This document shows positions 1 to 16,381 of a stretch of 64,000 bases of DNA, piece after piece. The stretch is from Ptiloglossa arizonensis (Eukaryota; Arthropoda; Insecta; Hymenoptera; Colletidae). The stretch's first letter is position 1. Each line of letters begins with the position of its first letter. The position numbers were made by a program, and so were the translations under genes. The DNA lies in contig NW_027479250.1 of assembly GCF_051014685.1 (NCBI RefSeq), positions 62,001-126,000 on the forward strand, given 5' to 3'. Below the pieces are notes generated by a model, which saw nothing but the letters and a program-made list of their open reading frames with translations, was not told where the DNA came from and did not search any database.

Positions 1-66
1 ACGTATAACGTATAACGTATAACGTCCAACGTATAACGTATAACGTATAACGTATAACGTATAACG

Positions 67-136
67 TACAACGTTTAACGTATACCGTATAACGAATAAC
101 GTATAACGTATATCGCATGACGTATAACATATAACG
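67..136 (+). repeat. Ten-unit variant cassette (first copy)
   Basis: A 70-bp block of ten monomers with a fixed order of variants: an AACGTTT unit, then units reading TACCGTA, AACGAAT, ATCGCAT, GACGTAT and AACATAT among consensus units. The same cassette recurs dozens of times through the window, for example near 2,397, 6,712, 9,227, 11,534, 13,150, 20,370, 32,560, 42,580, 52,845 and 62,760. It is a good marker of higher-order copying, since independent mutation would not recreate the same order of changes. Confidence 0.85.
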
Positions 137-2325
137 TATAACGTATAACGTATAACGTACAACGTATAACGTATAACGTATAACGTATAACGTATAACGT
201 ATAACGTATAACGTATAACGTATAACGTATAACGTATAACGTATAGCGTATAGCGTATAACGTATAACGTATAACGTATAACGTACAACGTCTAACGTAT
301 AACGTATAACGTATAACGTATAACGTACAACGTATAACGTATAACGTATAACGTATAACGTATAACGTATAACGTATAACGTATAACGTATAACGTATAG
401 CGTATAACGTATATCGTATAACGTATAACGTACAACGTTTAACGTATAACGTATAACGTATAACGTATAACGTATAACGTATAACGTATAACGTATAACG
501 TAAAACGTACAACGTATAACGTATAACGTATATTCTATAACGCATAACATATAACGTATAACGTATAACGTATAACGTATAACGTATAACGTATAACGTA
601 TAACGTATAACGTAAAACGTATAACGTAAAACGTATAACGTATAACGTATAACGTATAACGTATAACGTATAACGTATAACGTATAACGTATAACGTATA
701 ACGTATAACGTATAACGTATAACGTATAACGTATAACGTATAACGCATAACGTATAACGTATAACCTATAACGTATAACGTATAACGTATAACGTATAAC
801 GTATAACGTATAACGTATAACGCATAACGCATAACGTATAACGTATAACGTATAACGTATAACGTATAACGTACAACGTTTAACGTATAACGTATAACGT
901 AGAACGTATAACGTATAACGTATAACGTATAACGTATAACGTATGACGTATAACGTATAACGTATAACGTATGACGTATAACGTATAACGTATAACGTAT
1001 AACGTATAACGTATACAGTATAACGTATAACGTATAACGTGTAACGTATAACGTATATCGTATAACGTATAACGTACAACGTTTAACGTATAACGTATAA
1101 CGTAGAACGTATAACGTATAACGTATAACGTATAACGTATGACGTATAACGTATAACGTATAACGTATAACGTATAACGTATACAGTATAACGTATAACG
1201 TATAACGTTTAACGTATAACGTATACAGTATAACGTATAACGTATAACGTGTAACGTATAACGTATAACGTATAACGTATAACGTATAACGTATAACCTA
1301 TAACGTATAACGTATAATGTAGAACGTATAACGTACAACGTATAACGTATAACGTACAACGTATAACGTATAACGTATATCCTATAACGCGTAACGTATA
1401 ACGTATAACGTGAAACGTATAACGTATAACGTATAACGTATAACGTATAACGAATAACGTATAACGTATAACGTATAACGTACAAGTTTAACGTGTGACG
1501 TATAACGTAGAACGTATAACGTATAACGTATAACGTATAACGTATGACGTATAACGTATAACGTATAACGTATAACGTATAACGTATAACGTATAACGTA
1601 TAACGTATAACGTATAACGTACAACGTATAACGTATAACGTATAACGTATAACGTATATCCTATAACGCATAACGTATAACGTATAATGTATAACGTATA
1701 ACGTATAACGTATAACGTATAACGTATAACGTATAACGAATAACGTATAACGTATAACGTATAACGTACAACGTTTGACGTATAACGTATAACGTATAAC
1801 GTATAACGTATAACGTATAAGGTATAACGTATAACGTATAACGTATAACGTATAACGTATAACGTATAACGTATAACGTATAACGTATAACGTATAACGT
1901 ACAACGTATAACGTATAACGTATATCCTATAACGCATAACGTATAACGTATAACGTATAACGTATAACGTATAACGTATAACGTATAACGTATAACGTAT
2001 AACGTATAACGTATAACGTATAACGTATAACGTATAACGTATAACGTATAACGTATAACGTACAACGTTTTTACGTATAACGTATAACGTAGAACGTATA
2101 ACGTATAACGTATAACGTATAACGTATGACGTATAACGTATAACGTACAACGTTTAACGTATAATGTATAACGTAGAACGTATAACGTACAACGTATAAC
2201 GTATAACGTATAACGTACAACGTACAACGTATAACGTATAACGTATATCCTATAACGCATAACGTATAACGTATAACGTATAACGTATAACGTATAACGT
2301 ATAACGTATAACGTATAACGTATGT

Positions 2326-2341
2326 CGTAATACGTATTACG
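2326..2341. repeat. Recurring 16-bp perfect palindrome
   Basis: The sequence CGTAATACGTATTACG is its own reverse complement. I located intact copies starting at 2326, 11462, 19208, 20950, 24961, 25731, 34003, 34542, 35123, 38770, 44020, 44734, 45308, 57586, 58804, 60743 and 61961. A one-base variant (CGTTATACGTATTACG) occurs near 21.89, 22.77, 23.21 and 36.72 kb, and a copy cut off after its left half lies near 29.07 kb. The normal monomer is only an imperfect palindrome, so this is a distinct variant spread by higher-order copying. Confidence 0.85.
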
Positions 2342-2622
2342 TATAACGTATAACGTATAACGTATAACGTATAACGTATAACGTATAACGTATAACGTAC
2401 AACGTTTAACGTATACCGTATAACGAATAACGTATAACGTATATCGCATGACGTATAACATATAACGTATAACGTATAACGTGTAACGTACAACGTATAA
2501 CGTATAACGTATATCCTATAACGCATAGCGTATAACGTATAACGTATAACGTATAACGTATAACGTATAACGTATAACGTATAACGTATAACGTATAACG
2601 TATAACGTGTAACGTATAACGT

Positions 2623-4720
2623 ACAACGTTTAACGTTTAACGTATAACGTATAACGTATAACGTATAACGTATAACGTACAACGTTTAACATATACCGTA
2701 TAACGAATAACGTATAACGTATATCGCATGACGTATAACATATAACGTATAACGTATAACGTATAACGTATAACGTATAACGTATAACGTATAACGTATA
2801 ACGTATAACGTATAACGTATAACGTATAACGTATAACGTATAGCGTATAACGTATAACGTATAACGTATAACGTACAACGTCTAACGTATAACGTATAAC
2901 GTATAACGTATAACGTACAACGTATAACGTATAACGTATAACGTATAACGTATAACGTATAACGTATAACGTATAACGTATAACGTATAACGTATAACGT
3001 ATATCGTATAACGTATAACGTATAACGTTTAACGTATAACGTATAACGTATAACGTATAACGTATAACGTATAACGTATAACGTATAACGTATAACGTGT
3101 AACGTATAACGTATATCGTATAACGTATAACGTAAAACGTTTAGCGTATAACGTATAACGTAGAACGTATAACGTATAACGTATAACGTATAACGTATGA
3201 CGTATAACGTATAACGTATAACGTATAACGTATAACGTATACAGTATAACGTATAACGTATAACGTATAACGTATAACGTATACAGTATAACGTATAACG
3301 TATAACGTGTAACGTATAACGTATAACGTATAACGTATAACGTATAACGTATAACCTATAACGTATAACGTATAACGTAGAACGTATAACGTACAACGTA
3401 TAACGTATAACGTACAACGTATAACGTATAACGTATATCCTATAACGCGTAACGTATAACGTATAACGTGAAACGTATAACGTATAACGTATAACGTATA
3501 ACGTATAACGTACAACGTTTAACGTATAACGTATAACGTAGAACGTATAACGTATAACGTATAACGTATGACGTATAACGTATAACGTACAACGTTTAAC
3601 GTATAACGTATAACGTATAACGTATAACGTATAACGTATAACGTATAACGTATAACGTATAACGTATAACGTATAACGTATAACGTATAACGTGTAACGT
3701 ATAACGTACAACGTTTAACGTTTAACGTATAACGTATAACGTATAACGTATAACGTATAACGTACAACGTTTAACATATACCGTATAACGAATAACGTAT
3801 AACGTATATCGCATGACGTATAACATATAACGTATAACGTATAACGTATAACGTATAACGTATAACGTATAACGTATAACGTATAACGTATAACGTATAA
3901 CGTATAACGTATAACGTATAACGTATAACGTATAGCGTATAACGTATAACGTATAACGTATAACGTACAACGTCTAACGTATAACGTATAACGTATAACG
4001 TATAACGTACAACGTATAACGTATAACGTATAACGTATAACGTATAACGTATAACGTATAACGTATAACGTATAACGTATAACGTATAACGTATATCGTA
4101 TAACGTATAACGTATAACGTTTAACGTATAACGTATAACGTATAACGTATAACGTATAACGTATAACGTATAACGTGTAACGTATAACGTATATCGTATA
4201 ACGTATAACGTAAAACGTTTAGCGTATAACGTATAACGTAGAACGTATAACGTATAACGTATAACGTATAACGTATGACGTATAACGTATAACGTATAAC
4301 GTATAACGTATAACGTATACAGTATAACGTATAACGTATAACGTATAACGTATAACGTATACAGTATAACGTATAACGTATAACGTGTAACGTATAACGT
4401 ATAACGTATAACGTATAACGTATAACGTATAACCTATAACGTATAACGTATAACGTAGAACGTATAACGTACAACGTATAACGTATAACGTACAACGTAT
4501 AACGTATAACGTATATCCTATAACGCGTAACGTATAACGTATAACGTGAAACGTATAACGTATAACGTATAACGTATAACGTATAACGTACAACGTTTAA
4601 CGTATAACGTATAACGTAGAACGTATAACGTATAACGTATAACGTATGACGTATAACGTATAACGTACAACGTTTAACGTATAACGTATAACGTATAACG
4701 TATAACGTATAACGTATATC
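2623..4720 (+). repeat. Tandem block duplication, period about 1,078 bp
   Basis: The order of variant monomers at about 2.62-3.70 kb is repeated at about 3.71-4.72 kb, offset by 1,078 bp (154 units) over most of the block and 1,085 bp at its left edge, so one monomer differs. Marker runs such as the ACAGTAT units near 3,240 and 3,281 reappear near 4,318 and 4,359. This fits unequal exchange within the satellite. Confidence 0.75.
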
Positions 4721-5099
4721 GTACAAAGTTCAACGTATAACGTATAATGTATAACGTATAACGTATAACGTATAACGTATAAGGTATAACGTATAACGTA
4801 TAACGTACAACGTTTAACGTATAACGTATAACGTAGAACGTAGAACGTATAACGTATAACGTATAACGTATGACGTATAACGTATAACGTATAACGTATA
4901 ACGTATAACGTATACAGTATAACGTATAACGTATAACGTATAACGTGTAACGTATAACGTATAACGTATAACGTATAACGTATAACGTATAACGTATAAC
5001 GTATAACGTATAACGTATAACGTATAACGTATAACGTATAACGTATAACGTATAACGAATAACGTATAACGTATAACGTATAACGTATAACGTATATCC

Positions 5100-6260
5100 T
5101 ATAACACATAACGTATAATGTATAACGTATAATATAACGTATAACGTATAACGTATAACGTATAACGTATTACGTATACGTATAACGTATACGTATAACG
5201 TATAACGTAAACGTATACGTATAAGTATAACGTATATCGTATAACGTATAACGTATAACGTATAAACGTATAACGTATAACGTATACGTATAACGTATAA
5301 CGTATAACGTACAACGTTTAATCGTATAACGTCTAACAGTATAATCGTATAACGTATTAACGTATAAGCGTATAAGTATAACGTATAACGTATAACGTAT
5401 AACCGTATACGGATAACGTATAACGTAGTAACGTATGGCGTATAACGTATTACGTATAACGTTTAACGTATAACGTCCAACGTAAACGTATAACGTATAA
5501 GGTATAACGTATAACGTACAACGTTTAACGTATACCGTATAACGAATAACGTATAACGTATATCGCATGACGTATAACATATAACGTATAACGTATAACG
5601 TATAACGTACCACGTATAACGTATAACGTATATCCTATAACGCATAACGTATAACGCATAACGTATAACGTATAACGTATAACGTATAAACGTATAACGT
5701 ATAACGTATAACGTATAACGTATAACGTATAACGTACAACGTATAACGTATAACGTATATCCTATAACGCATAACGTATAACGTATAACGTATAACGTAT
5801 AACGTATAACGTATAACGTATAACGTATAACGTATAACGTATAAACGTATAACGTATAACGTATAACGTATAACGGTATAACGTATAAACGTATAACGTA
5901 TAACGTATAACGTATAACGTACAACGTTTAACGTATAACGTATAACGTAGAACGTATAACGTATAACGTATAACGTATAACGTATGACGTATAACGTATA
6001 ACGTACAACGTATAACGTAATAATGTATAACGTAGAACGTATAACGTACAACGTATAACGTATAACGTATAACGTACAACGTACAACGTATAACGTATAA
6101 GTATATCCTATAACGCATAACGTATAACGTATAACGTATAACGTATAACGTATAACGTATAACGTATAACGTATAACGTTATAACGTATAACGTATGTCG
6201 TATAACGTATTACGTATAACGTATAACGTATAACGTATAACGTATACGTATAATGTATAA
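5100..6260 (+). repeat. Indel-rich, register-broken satellite segment
   Basis: The monomer is the same but units of 5, 6 and 8 bp are frequent. They are densest at about 5,110-5,480 and scattered to about 6,245 (for example near 5,689, 5,875, 5,888, 6,019, 6,093, 6,179 and 6,243). The variant order from about 5.46 to 6.1 kb parallels a register-perfect paralogous stretch at about 9.18-9.8 kb. The sudden cluster of one-base indels suggests either a low-accuracy consensus patch in the assembly or a real local mutation burst; the sequence alone cannot decide. Confidence 0.8.
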
Positions 6261-9200
6261 CGTATAACGTATAACGTATAACGTATAACGTATAACGTAT
6301 AACGTATAACGTATAACGTATAACGTATAACGTATAACGTATAACGTATAACGTATAACGTACAACGTATAACGTATAACGTATAACGTATAACGTATAT
6401 CCTATAACGCATAACGTATAACGTATAACGTATAACGTATAACGTATAAGGTATAACGTATAACGTATAACGTATAACGTATAACGTATAACGTATAACG
6501 TATAACGTATACAGTATAACGTATAACGTATAACGTGTAACGTATAACGTATAACGTATAACGTATAACGTATAACGTATAACGTATAACGTATAACGTA
6601 TAACGTATAACGTATAACGTATAACGTATAACGTATGGCGTATAACGTATAACGTATAACGTATAACGTCCAACGTATAACGTATAACGTATAACGTATA
6701 ACGTATAACGTACAACGTTTAACGTATACCGTATAACGAATAACGTATAACGTATATCGCATGACGTATAACATATAACGTATAACGTATAACGTATAAC
6801 GTACAACGTATAACGTATAACGTATAACGTATAACGTATAACGTATAACGTATAACGTATAACGTATAACGTATAACGTATAACGTATAGCGTATAGCGT
6901 ATAACGTATAACGTATAACGTATAACGTACAACGTCTAACGTATAACGTATAACGTATAACGTATAACGTACAACGTATAACGTATAACGTATAACGTAT
7001 AACGTATAACGTATAACGTATAACGTATAACGTATAACGTATAACGTATAACGTATATCGTATAACGTATAACGTACAACGTTTAACGTATAACGTATAA
7101 CGTATAACGTATAACGTATAACGTATAACGTATAACGTAAAACGTACAACGTATAACGTATAACGTATATCCTATAACGCATAACGTATAACGTATAACG
7201 TATAACGTATAACGTATAACGTATAACGTATAACGTATAACGTAAAACGTATAACGTAAAACGTATAACGTATAACGTATAACGTATAACGTATAACGTA
7301 TAACGTATAACGTATAACGTATAACGTATAACGTATAACGTATAACGTATAACGTATAACGTATAACGTATAACGTATAACGTATAACGCATAACGTATA
7401 ACGTATAACCTATAACGTATAACGTATAACGTATAACGTATAACGTATAACGTATAACGTATAACGCATAACGCATAACGTATAACGTATAACGTATAAC
7501 GTATAACGTATAACGTACAACGTTTAACGTATAACGTATAACGTAGAACGTATAACGTATAACGTATAACGTATAACGTATAACGTATGACGTATAACGT
7601 ATAACGTATAACGTATGACGTATAACGTATAACGTATAACGTATAACGTATAACGTATACAGTATAACGTATAACGTATAACGTGTAACGTATAACGTAT
7701 ATCGTATAACGTATAACGTACAACGTTTAACGTATAACGTATAACGTAGAACGTATAACGTATAACGTATAACGTATAACGTATGACGTATAACGTATAA
7801 CGTATAACGTATAACGTATAACGTATACAGTATAACGTATAACGTATAACGTTTAACGTATAACGTATACAGTATAACGTATAACGTATAACGTGTAACG
7901 TATAACGTATAACGTATAACGTATAACGTATAACGTATAACCTATAACGTATAACGTATAATGTAGAACGTATAACGTACAACGTATAACGTATAACGTA
8001 CAACGTATAACGTATAACGTATAACGTATATCCTATAACGCGTAACGTATAACGTATAACGTGAAACGTATAACGTATAACGTATAACGTATAACGTATA
8101 ACGAATAACGTATAACGTATAACGTATAACGTACAACGTTTAACGTGTAACGTATAACGTAGAACGTATAACGTATAACGTATAACGTATAACGTATGAC
8201 GTATAACGTATAACGTATAACGTATAACGCATAACGTATAACGTATAACGTATAACGTATAACGTATAACGTATAACGTATAACGTATAACGTATAACGT
8301 ATAACGTATAACGTATAACGTATAACGTATAACGTATAACGCATAACGTATAACGTATAACCTATAACGTATAACGTATAACGTATAACGTATAACGTAT
8401 AACGTATAACGTATAACGCATAACGCATAACGTATAACGTATAACGTATAACGTATAACGTATAACGTACAACGTTTAACGTATAACGTATAACGTAGAA
8501 CGTATAACGTATAACGTATAACGTATAACGTATAACGTATGACGTATAACGTATAACGTATATCGTATAACGTATAACGTACAACGTTTAACGTATAACG
8601 TATAACGTATAACGTATAACGTATAACGTACAACGTATAACGTATAACGTATATCCTATAACGCGTAACGTATAACGTATAACGTGAAACGTATAACGTA
8701 TAACGTATAACGTATAACGTATAACGTACAACGTTTAACGTATAACGTATAACGTAGAACGTATAACGTATAACGTATAACGTATGACGTATAACGTATA
8801 ACGTACAACGTTTAACGTATAACGTATAACGTATAACGTATAACGTATAACGTATATCGTACAAAGTTCAACGTATAACGTATAATGTATAACGTATAAC
8901 GTATAACGTATAACGTATAAGGTATAACGTATAACGTATAACGTACAACGTTTAACGTATAACGTATAACGTAGAACGTAGAACGTATAACGTATAACGT
9001 ATAACGTATGACGTATAACGTATAACGTATAACGTATAACGTATAACGTATACAGTATAACGTATAACGTATAACGTATAACGTGTAACGTATAACGTAT
9101 AACGTATAACGTATAACGTATAACGTATAACGTATAACGTATGGCGTATAACGTATAACGTATAACGTATAACGTATAACGTCCAACGTATAACGTATAA

Positions 9201-12200
9201 CGTATAAGGTATAACGTATAACGTACAACGTTTAACGTATACCGTATAACGAATAACGTATAACGTATATCGCATGACGTATAACATATAACGTATAACG
9301 TATAACGTATAACGTACAACGTATAACGTATAACGTATATCCTATAACGCATAACGTATAACGCATAACGTATAACGTATAACGTATAACGTATAACGTA
9401 TAACGTATAACGTATAACGTATAACGTATAACGTATAACGTACAACGTATAACGTATAACGTATATCCTATAACGCATAACGTATAACGTATAACGTATA
9501 ACGTATAACGTATAACGTATAACGTATAACGTATAACGTATAACGTATAACGTATAACGTATAACGTATAACGTATAACGTATAACGTATAACGTATAAC
9601 GTATAACGTATAACGTATAACGTATAACGTATATCGTATAACGTATAACGTACAACGTTTAACGTATAACGTATAACGTATAACGTATAACGTATGACGT
9701 ATAACGTATAACGTACAACGTATAACGTATAATGTATAACGTAGAACGTATAACGTACAACGTATAACGTATAACGTATAACGTACAACGTACAACGTAT
9801 AACGTATAACGTATAACGTAAAACGTATAACGTAAAACGTATAACGTATAACGTATAACGTATAACGTATAACGTATAACGTATAACGTATAACGTATAA
9901 CGTATAACGTATAACGTATAACGTATAACGTATAACGTATAACGTATAACGTATAACGTATAACGCATAACGTATAACGTATAACCTATAACGTATAACG
10001 TATAACGTATAACGTATAACGTATAACGTATAACGTATAACGCATAACGCATAACGTATAACGTATAACGTATAACGTATAACGTATAACGTACAACGTT
10101 TAACGTATAACGTATAACGTAGAACGTATAACGTATAACGTATAACGTATAACGTATAACGTATGACGTATAACGTATAACGTATAACGTATGACGTATA
10201 ACGTATAACGTATAACGTATAACGTATAACGTATACAGTATAACGTATAACGTATAACGTGTAACGTATAACGTATATCGTATAACGTATAACGTACAAC
10301 GTTTAACGTATAACGTATAACGTAGAACGTATAACGTATAACGTATAACGTATAACGTATGACGTATAACGTATAACGTATAACGTATAACGTATAACGT
10401 ATACAGTATAACGTATAACGTATAACGTTTAACGTATAACGTATACAGTATAACGTATAACGTATAACGTGTAACGTATAACGTATAACGTATAACGTAT
10501 AACGTATAACGTATAACCTATAACGTATAACGTATAATGTAGAACGTATAACGTACAACGTATAACGTATAACGTACAACGTATAACGTATAACGTATAT
10601 CCTATAACGCGTAACGTATAACGTATAACGTGAAACGTATAACGTATAACGTATAACGTATAACGTATAACGAATAACGTATAACGTATAACGTATAACG
10701 TACAACGTTTAACGTGTAACGTATAACGTAGAACGTATAACGTATAACGTATAACGTATAACGTATGACGTATAACGTATAACGTATAACGTATAACGTA
10801 TAACGTATAACGTATAACGTATAACGTATAACGTATAACGTATAACGTATAACGTATAACGAATAACGTATAACGTATAACGTATAACGTACAACGTTTG
10901 ACGTATAACGTATAACGTATAACGTATAACGTATAACGTATAAGGTATAACGTATAACGTATAACGTATAACGTATAACGTATAACGTATAACGTATAAC
11001 GTATAACGTACAACGTATAACGTATAACGTATATCCTATAACGCATAACGTATAACGTATAACGTATAACGTATAACGTATAACGTATAACGTATAACGT
11101 ATAACGTATAACGTATAACGTATAACGTATAACGTATAACGTATAACGTATAACGTATAACGTATAACGTATAACGTATAACGTATAACGTATAACGTAC
11201 AACGTTTAACGTATAACGTATAACGTAGAACGTATAACGTATAACGTATAACGTATAACGTATGACGTATAACGTATAACGTACAACGTTTAACGTATAA
11301 TGTATAACGTAGAACGTATAACGTACAACGTATAACGTATAACGTATAACGTACAACGTACAACGTATAACGTATAACGTATATCCTATAACGCATAACG
11401 TATAACGTATAACGTATAACGTATAACGTATAACGTATAACGTATAACGTATAACGTATGTCGTAATACGTATTACGTATAACGTATAACGTATAACGTA
11501 TAACGTATAACGTATAACGTATAACGTATAACGTACAACGTTTAACGTATACCGTATAACGAATAACGTATAACGTATATCGCATGACGTATAACATATA
11601 ACGTATAACGTATAACGTATAACGTACAACGTATAACGTATAACGTATATCCTATAACGCATAGCGTATAACGTATAACGTATAACGTATAACGTATAAC
11701 GTATAACGTATAACGTATAACGTATAACGTATAACGTGTAACGTATAACGTACAACGTTTAACGTTTAACGTATAACGTATAACGTATAACGTATAACGT
11801 ATAACGTACAACGTTTAACATATACCGTATAACGAATAACGTATAACGTATATCGCATGACGTATAACATATAACGTATAACGTATAACGTATAACGTAT
11901 AACGTATAACGTATAACGTATAACGTATAACGTATAACGTATAACGTATAACGTATAACGTATAACGTATAGCGTATAACGTATAACGTATAACGTATAA
12001 CGTACAACGTCTAACGTATAACGTATAACGTATAACGTATAACGTACAACGTATAACGTATAACGTATAACGTACAACGTATAACGTATAACGTACAACG
12101 TATAACGTATAACGTATATCCTATAACGCGTAACGTATAACGTATAACGTGAAACGTATAACGTATAACGTATAACGTATAACGTATAACGTACAACGTT

Positions 12201-12559
12201 TAACGTATAACGTATAACGTAGAACGTATAACGTATAACGTATAACGTGTGACGTATAACGTATAACGTACAACGTTTAACGTATAACGTATAACGTATA
12301 ACGTATAACGTATAACGTATATCGTACAAAATTCAACGTATAACGTATAATGTATAACGTATAACGTATAACGTATAACGTATAAGGTATAACGTATAAC
12401 GTATAACGTACAACGTTTAACGTATAACGTATAACGTAGAACGTAGAACGTATAACGTATAACGTATAACGTATGACGTATAACGTATAACGTATAACGT
12501 ATAACGTATAACGTATACAGTATAACGTATAACGTATAACGTGTAACGTATAACGTATA

Positions 12560-15500
12560 ACGTATAACGTATAACGTATAACGTATAACGTATAACGTAT
12601 AACGTATAACGTATAACGTATAACGTATAACGTATAACGTATAACGAATAACGTATAACGTATAACGTATAACGTATAACGTACAACGTTTAACGTATAA
12701 CGTAGAACGTAGAACGTAGAACGTATAACGTATAACGTATAACGTATAACGTATGACGTATAACGTATAACGTACAACGTTTAACGTATAACGTATAACG
12801 TATAACGTATAACGTATAACGTATATCGTACAACGTTCAACGTATAACGTATAATGTATAACGTATAACGTATAACGTATAACGTATAAGGTATAACGTA
12901 TAACGTATAACGTATAACGTATAACGTATAACGTATAACGTACAACGTTTAACGTATAACGTCTAACGTATAACGTATAACGTATAACGTATAACGTATA
13001 ACGTATAACGTATAACGTATAACGTATAACGTATAACGTATAACGTATAACGTTAAACGTATAACGTATGGCGTATAACGTATAACGTATAACGTATAAC
13101 GTATAACGTCCAACGTATAACGTATAACGTATAAGGTATAACGTATAACGTACAACGTTTAACGTATACCGTATAACGAATAACGTATAACGTATATCGC
13201 ATGACGTATAACATATAACGTATAACGTATAACGTATAACGTACAACGTATAACGTATAACGTATATCCTATAACGCATAACGTATAACGCATAACGTAT
13301 AACGTATAACGTATAACGTATAACGTATAACGTATAACGTATAACGTATAACGTATAACGTATAACGTACAACGTATAACGTATAACGTATATCCTATAA
13401 CGCATAACGTATAACGTATAACGTATAACGTATAACGTATAACGTATAACGTATAACGTATAACGTATAACGTATAACGTATAACGTATAACGTATAACG
13501 TATAACGTATAACGTATAACGTATAACGTATAACGTATAACGTATAACGTATAACGTATAACGTATAACGTACAACGTTTAACGTATAACGTATAACGTA
13601 CAACGTATAACGTATAACGTATAACGTATAACGTATATCCTATAACGCATAACGTATAACGTATAACGTATAACGTATAACGTATAAGGTATAACGTATA
13701 ACGTATAACGTATAACGTATAACGTATAACGTATAACGTATAACGTGTACAGTATAACGTATAACGTATAACGTGTAACGTGTAACGTATAACGTATAAC
13801 GTATAACGTATAACGTATAACGTATAACGTATAACGTATAACGTATAACGTATAACGTATAACGTATAAGGTATAACGTATGGCGTATAACGTATAACGT
13901 ATAACGTATAACGTCCAACGTATAACGTATAACGTATAACGTATAACGTATAACGTATAACGTACAACGTTTAACGTATACCGTATAACGAATAACGTAT
14001 AACGTATATCGCATGACGTATAACATATAACGTATAACGTATAACGTATAATGTACAACGTATAACGTATAACGTATAACGTATAACGTATAACGTATAA
14101 CGTATAACGTATAACGTATAACGTATAACGTATAACGTATAGCGTATAGCGTATAACGTATAACGTATAACGTATAACGTACAACGTCTAACGTATAACG
14201 TATAACGTATAACGTATAACGTACAACGTATAACGTATAACGTATAACGTATAACGTATAACGTATAACGTATAACGTATAACGTATAACGTATAACGTA
14301 TAACGTATAACGTATAACGTATATCGTATAACGTATAACGTACAACGTTTAACGTATAACGTATAACGTATAACGTATAACGTATAACGTATAACGTATA
14401 ACGTTAAACGTATAACGTATGGCGTATAACGTATAACGTATAACGTATAACGTATAACGTCCAACGTATAACGTATAACGTATAAGGTATAACGTATAAC
14501 GTACAACGTTTAACGTATACCGTATAACGAATAACGTATAACGTATATCGCATGACGTATAACATATAACGTATAACGTATAACGTATAACGTATAACGT
14601 ATAACGTATAACGTATAACGTATAACGAATAACGTATAACGTATAACGTATAACGTATAACGTACAACGTTTAACGTATAACGTAGAACGTAGAACGTAG
14701 AACGTATAACGTATAACGTATAACGTATAACGTATGACGTATAACGTATAACGTACAACGTTTAACGTATAACGTATAACGTATAACGTATAACGTATAA
14801 CGTATATCGTACAACGTTCAACGTATAACGTATAATGTATAACGTATAACGTATAACGTATAACGTATAAGGTATAACGTATAACGTATAACGTATAACG
14901 TATAACGTATAACGTATAACGTACAACGTTTAACGTATAACGTCTAACGTATAACGTATAACGTATAACGTATAACGTATAACGTATAACGTATAACGTA
15001 TAACGTATAACGTATAACGTATAACGTATAACGTTAAACGTATAACGTATGGCGTATAACGTATAACGTATAACGTATAACGTATAACGTCCAACGTATA
15101 ACGTATAACGTATAAGGTATAACGTATAACGTACAACGTTTAACGTATACCGTATAACGAATAACGTATAACGTATATCGCATGACGTATAACATATAAC
15201 GTATAACGTATAACGTATAACGTACAACGTATAACGTATAACGTATATCCTATAACGCATAACGTATAACGCATAACGTATAACGTATAACGTATAACGT
15301 ATAACGTATAACGTATAACGTATAACGTATAACGTATAACGTATAACGTACAACGTATAACGTATAACGTATATCCTATAACGCATAACGTATAACGTAT
15401 AACGTATAACGTATAACGTATAACGTATAACGTATAACGTATAACGTATAACGTATAACGTATAACGTATAACGTATAACGTATAACGTATAACGTATAA

Positions 15501-16381
15501 CGTATAACGTATAACGTATAACGTATAACGTATAACGTATAACGTATAACGTACAACGTTTAACGTATAACGTATAACGTACAACGTATAACGTATAACG
15601 TATAACGTATAACGTATATCCTATAACGCATAACGTATAACGTATAACGTATAACGTATAACGTATAAGGTATAACGTATAACGTATAACGTATAACGTA
15701 TAACGTATAACGTATAACGTATAACGTGTACAGTATAACGTATAACGTATAACGTGTAACGTGTAACGTATAACGTATAACGTATAACGTATAACGTATA
15801 ACGTATAACGTATAACGTATAACGTATAACGTATAACGTATAACGTATAAGGTATAACGTATGGCGTATAACGTATAACGTATAACGTATAACGTCCAAC
15901 GTATAACGTATAACGTATAACGTATAACGTATAACGTATAACGTACAACGTTTAACGTATACCGTATAACGAATAACGTATAACGTATATCGCATGACGT
16001 ATAACATATAACGTATAACGTATAACGTATAATGTACAACGTATAACGTATAACGTATAACGTATAACGTATAACGTATAACGTATAACGTATAACGTAT
16101 AACGTATAACGTATAACGTATAGCGTATAGCGTATAACGTATAACGTATAACGTATAACGTACAACGTCTAACGTATAACGTATAACGTATAACGTATAA
16201 CGTACAACGTATAACGTATAACGTATAACGTATAACGTATAACGTATAACGTATAACGTATAACGTATAACGTATAACGTATAACGTATAACGTATAACG
16301 TATATCGTATAACGTATAACGTACAACGTTTAACGTATAACGTATAACGTATAACGTATAACGTATAACGTATAACGTATA
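12560..16381 (+). repeat. Block duplication, spacing 1,981 bp
   Basis: About 1.84 kb (roughly 12,560-14,400) is repeated at roughly 14,541-16,381 with a constant offset of 1,981 bp (283 monomers). Matching landmarks include AACGAAT at 12,646 and 14,627, a triple AACGTAG run near 12,700 and 14,681, and the mixed TACAACGTTCAACG motif near 12,829 and 14,810. The roughly 140 bp between the copies resemble 13,050-13,210, as expected if the junction arose by unequal exchange inside the unit. Confidence 0.85.

Noticed and set aside
75..1079. Long - strand ORFs across the whole array (the largest over 600 codons)
   Set aside because: All translate the 7-bp repeat as YVIRYTL in every frame; they arise because the - strand monomer lacks stop codons. 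There is no codon bias, domain or start context.
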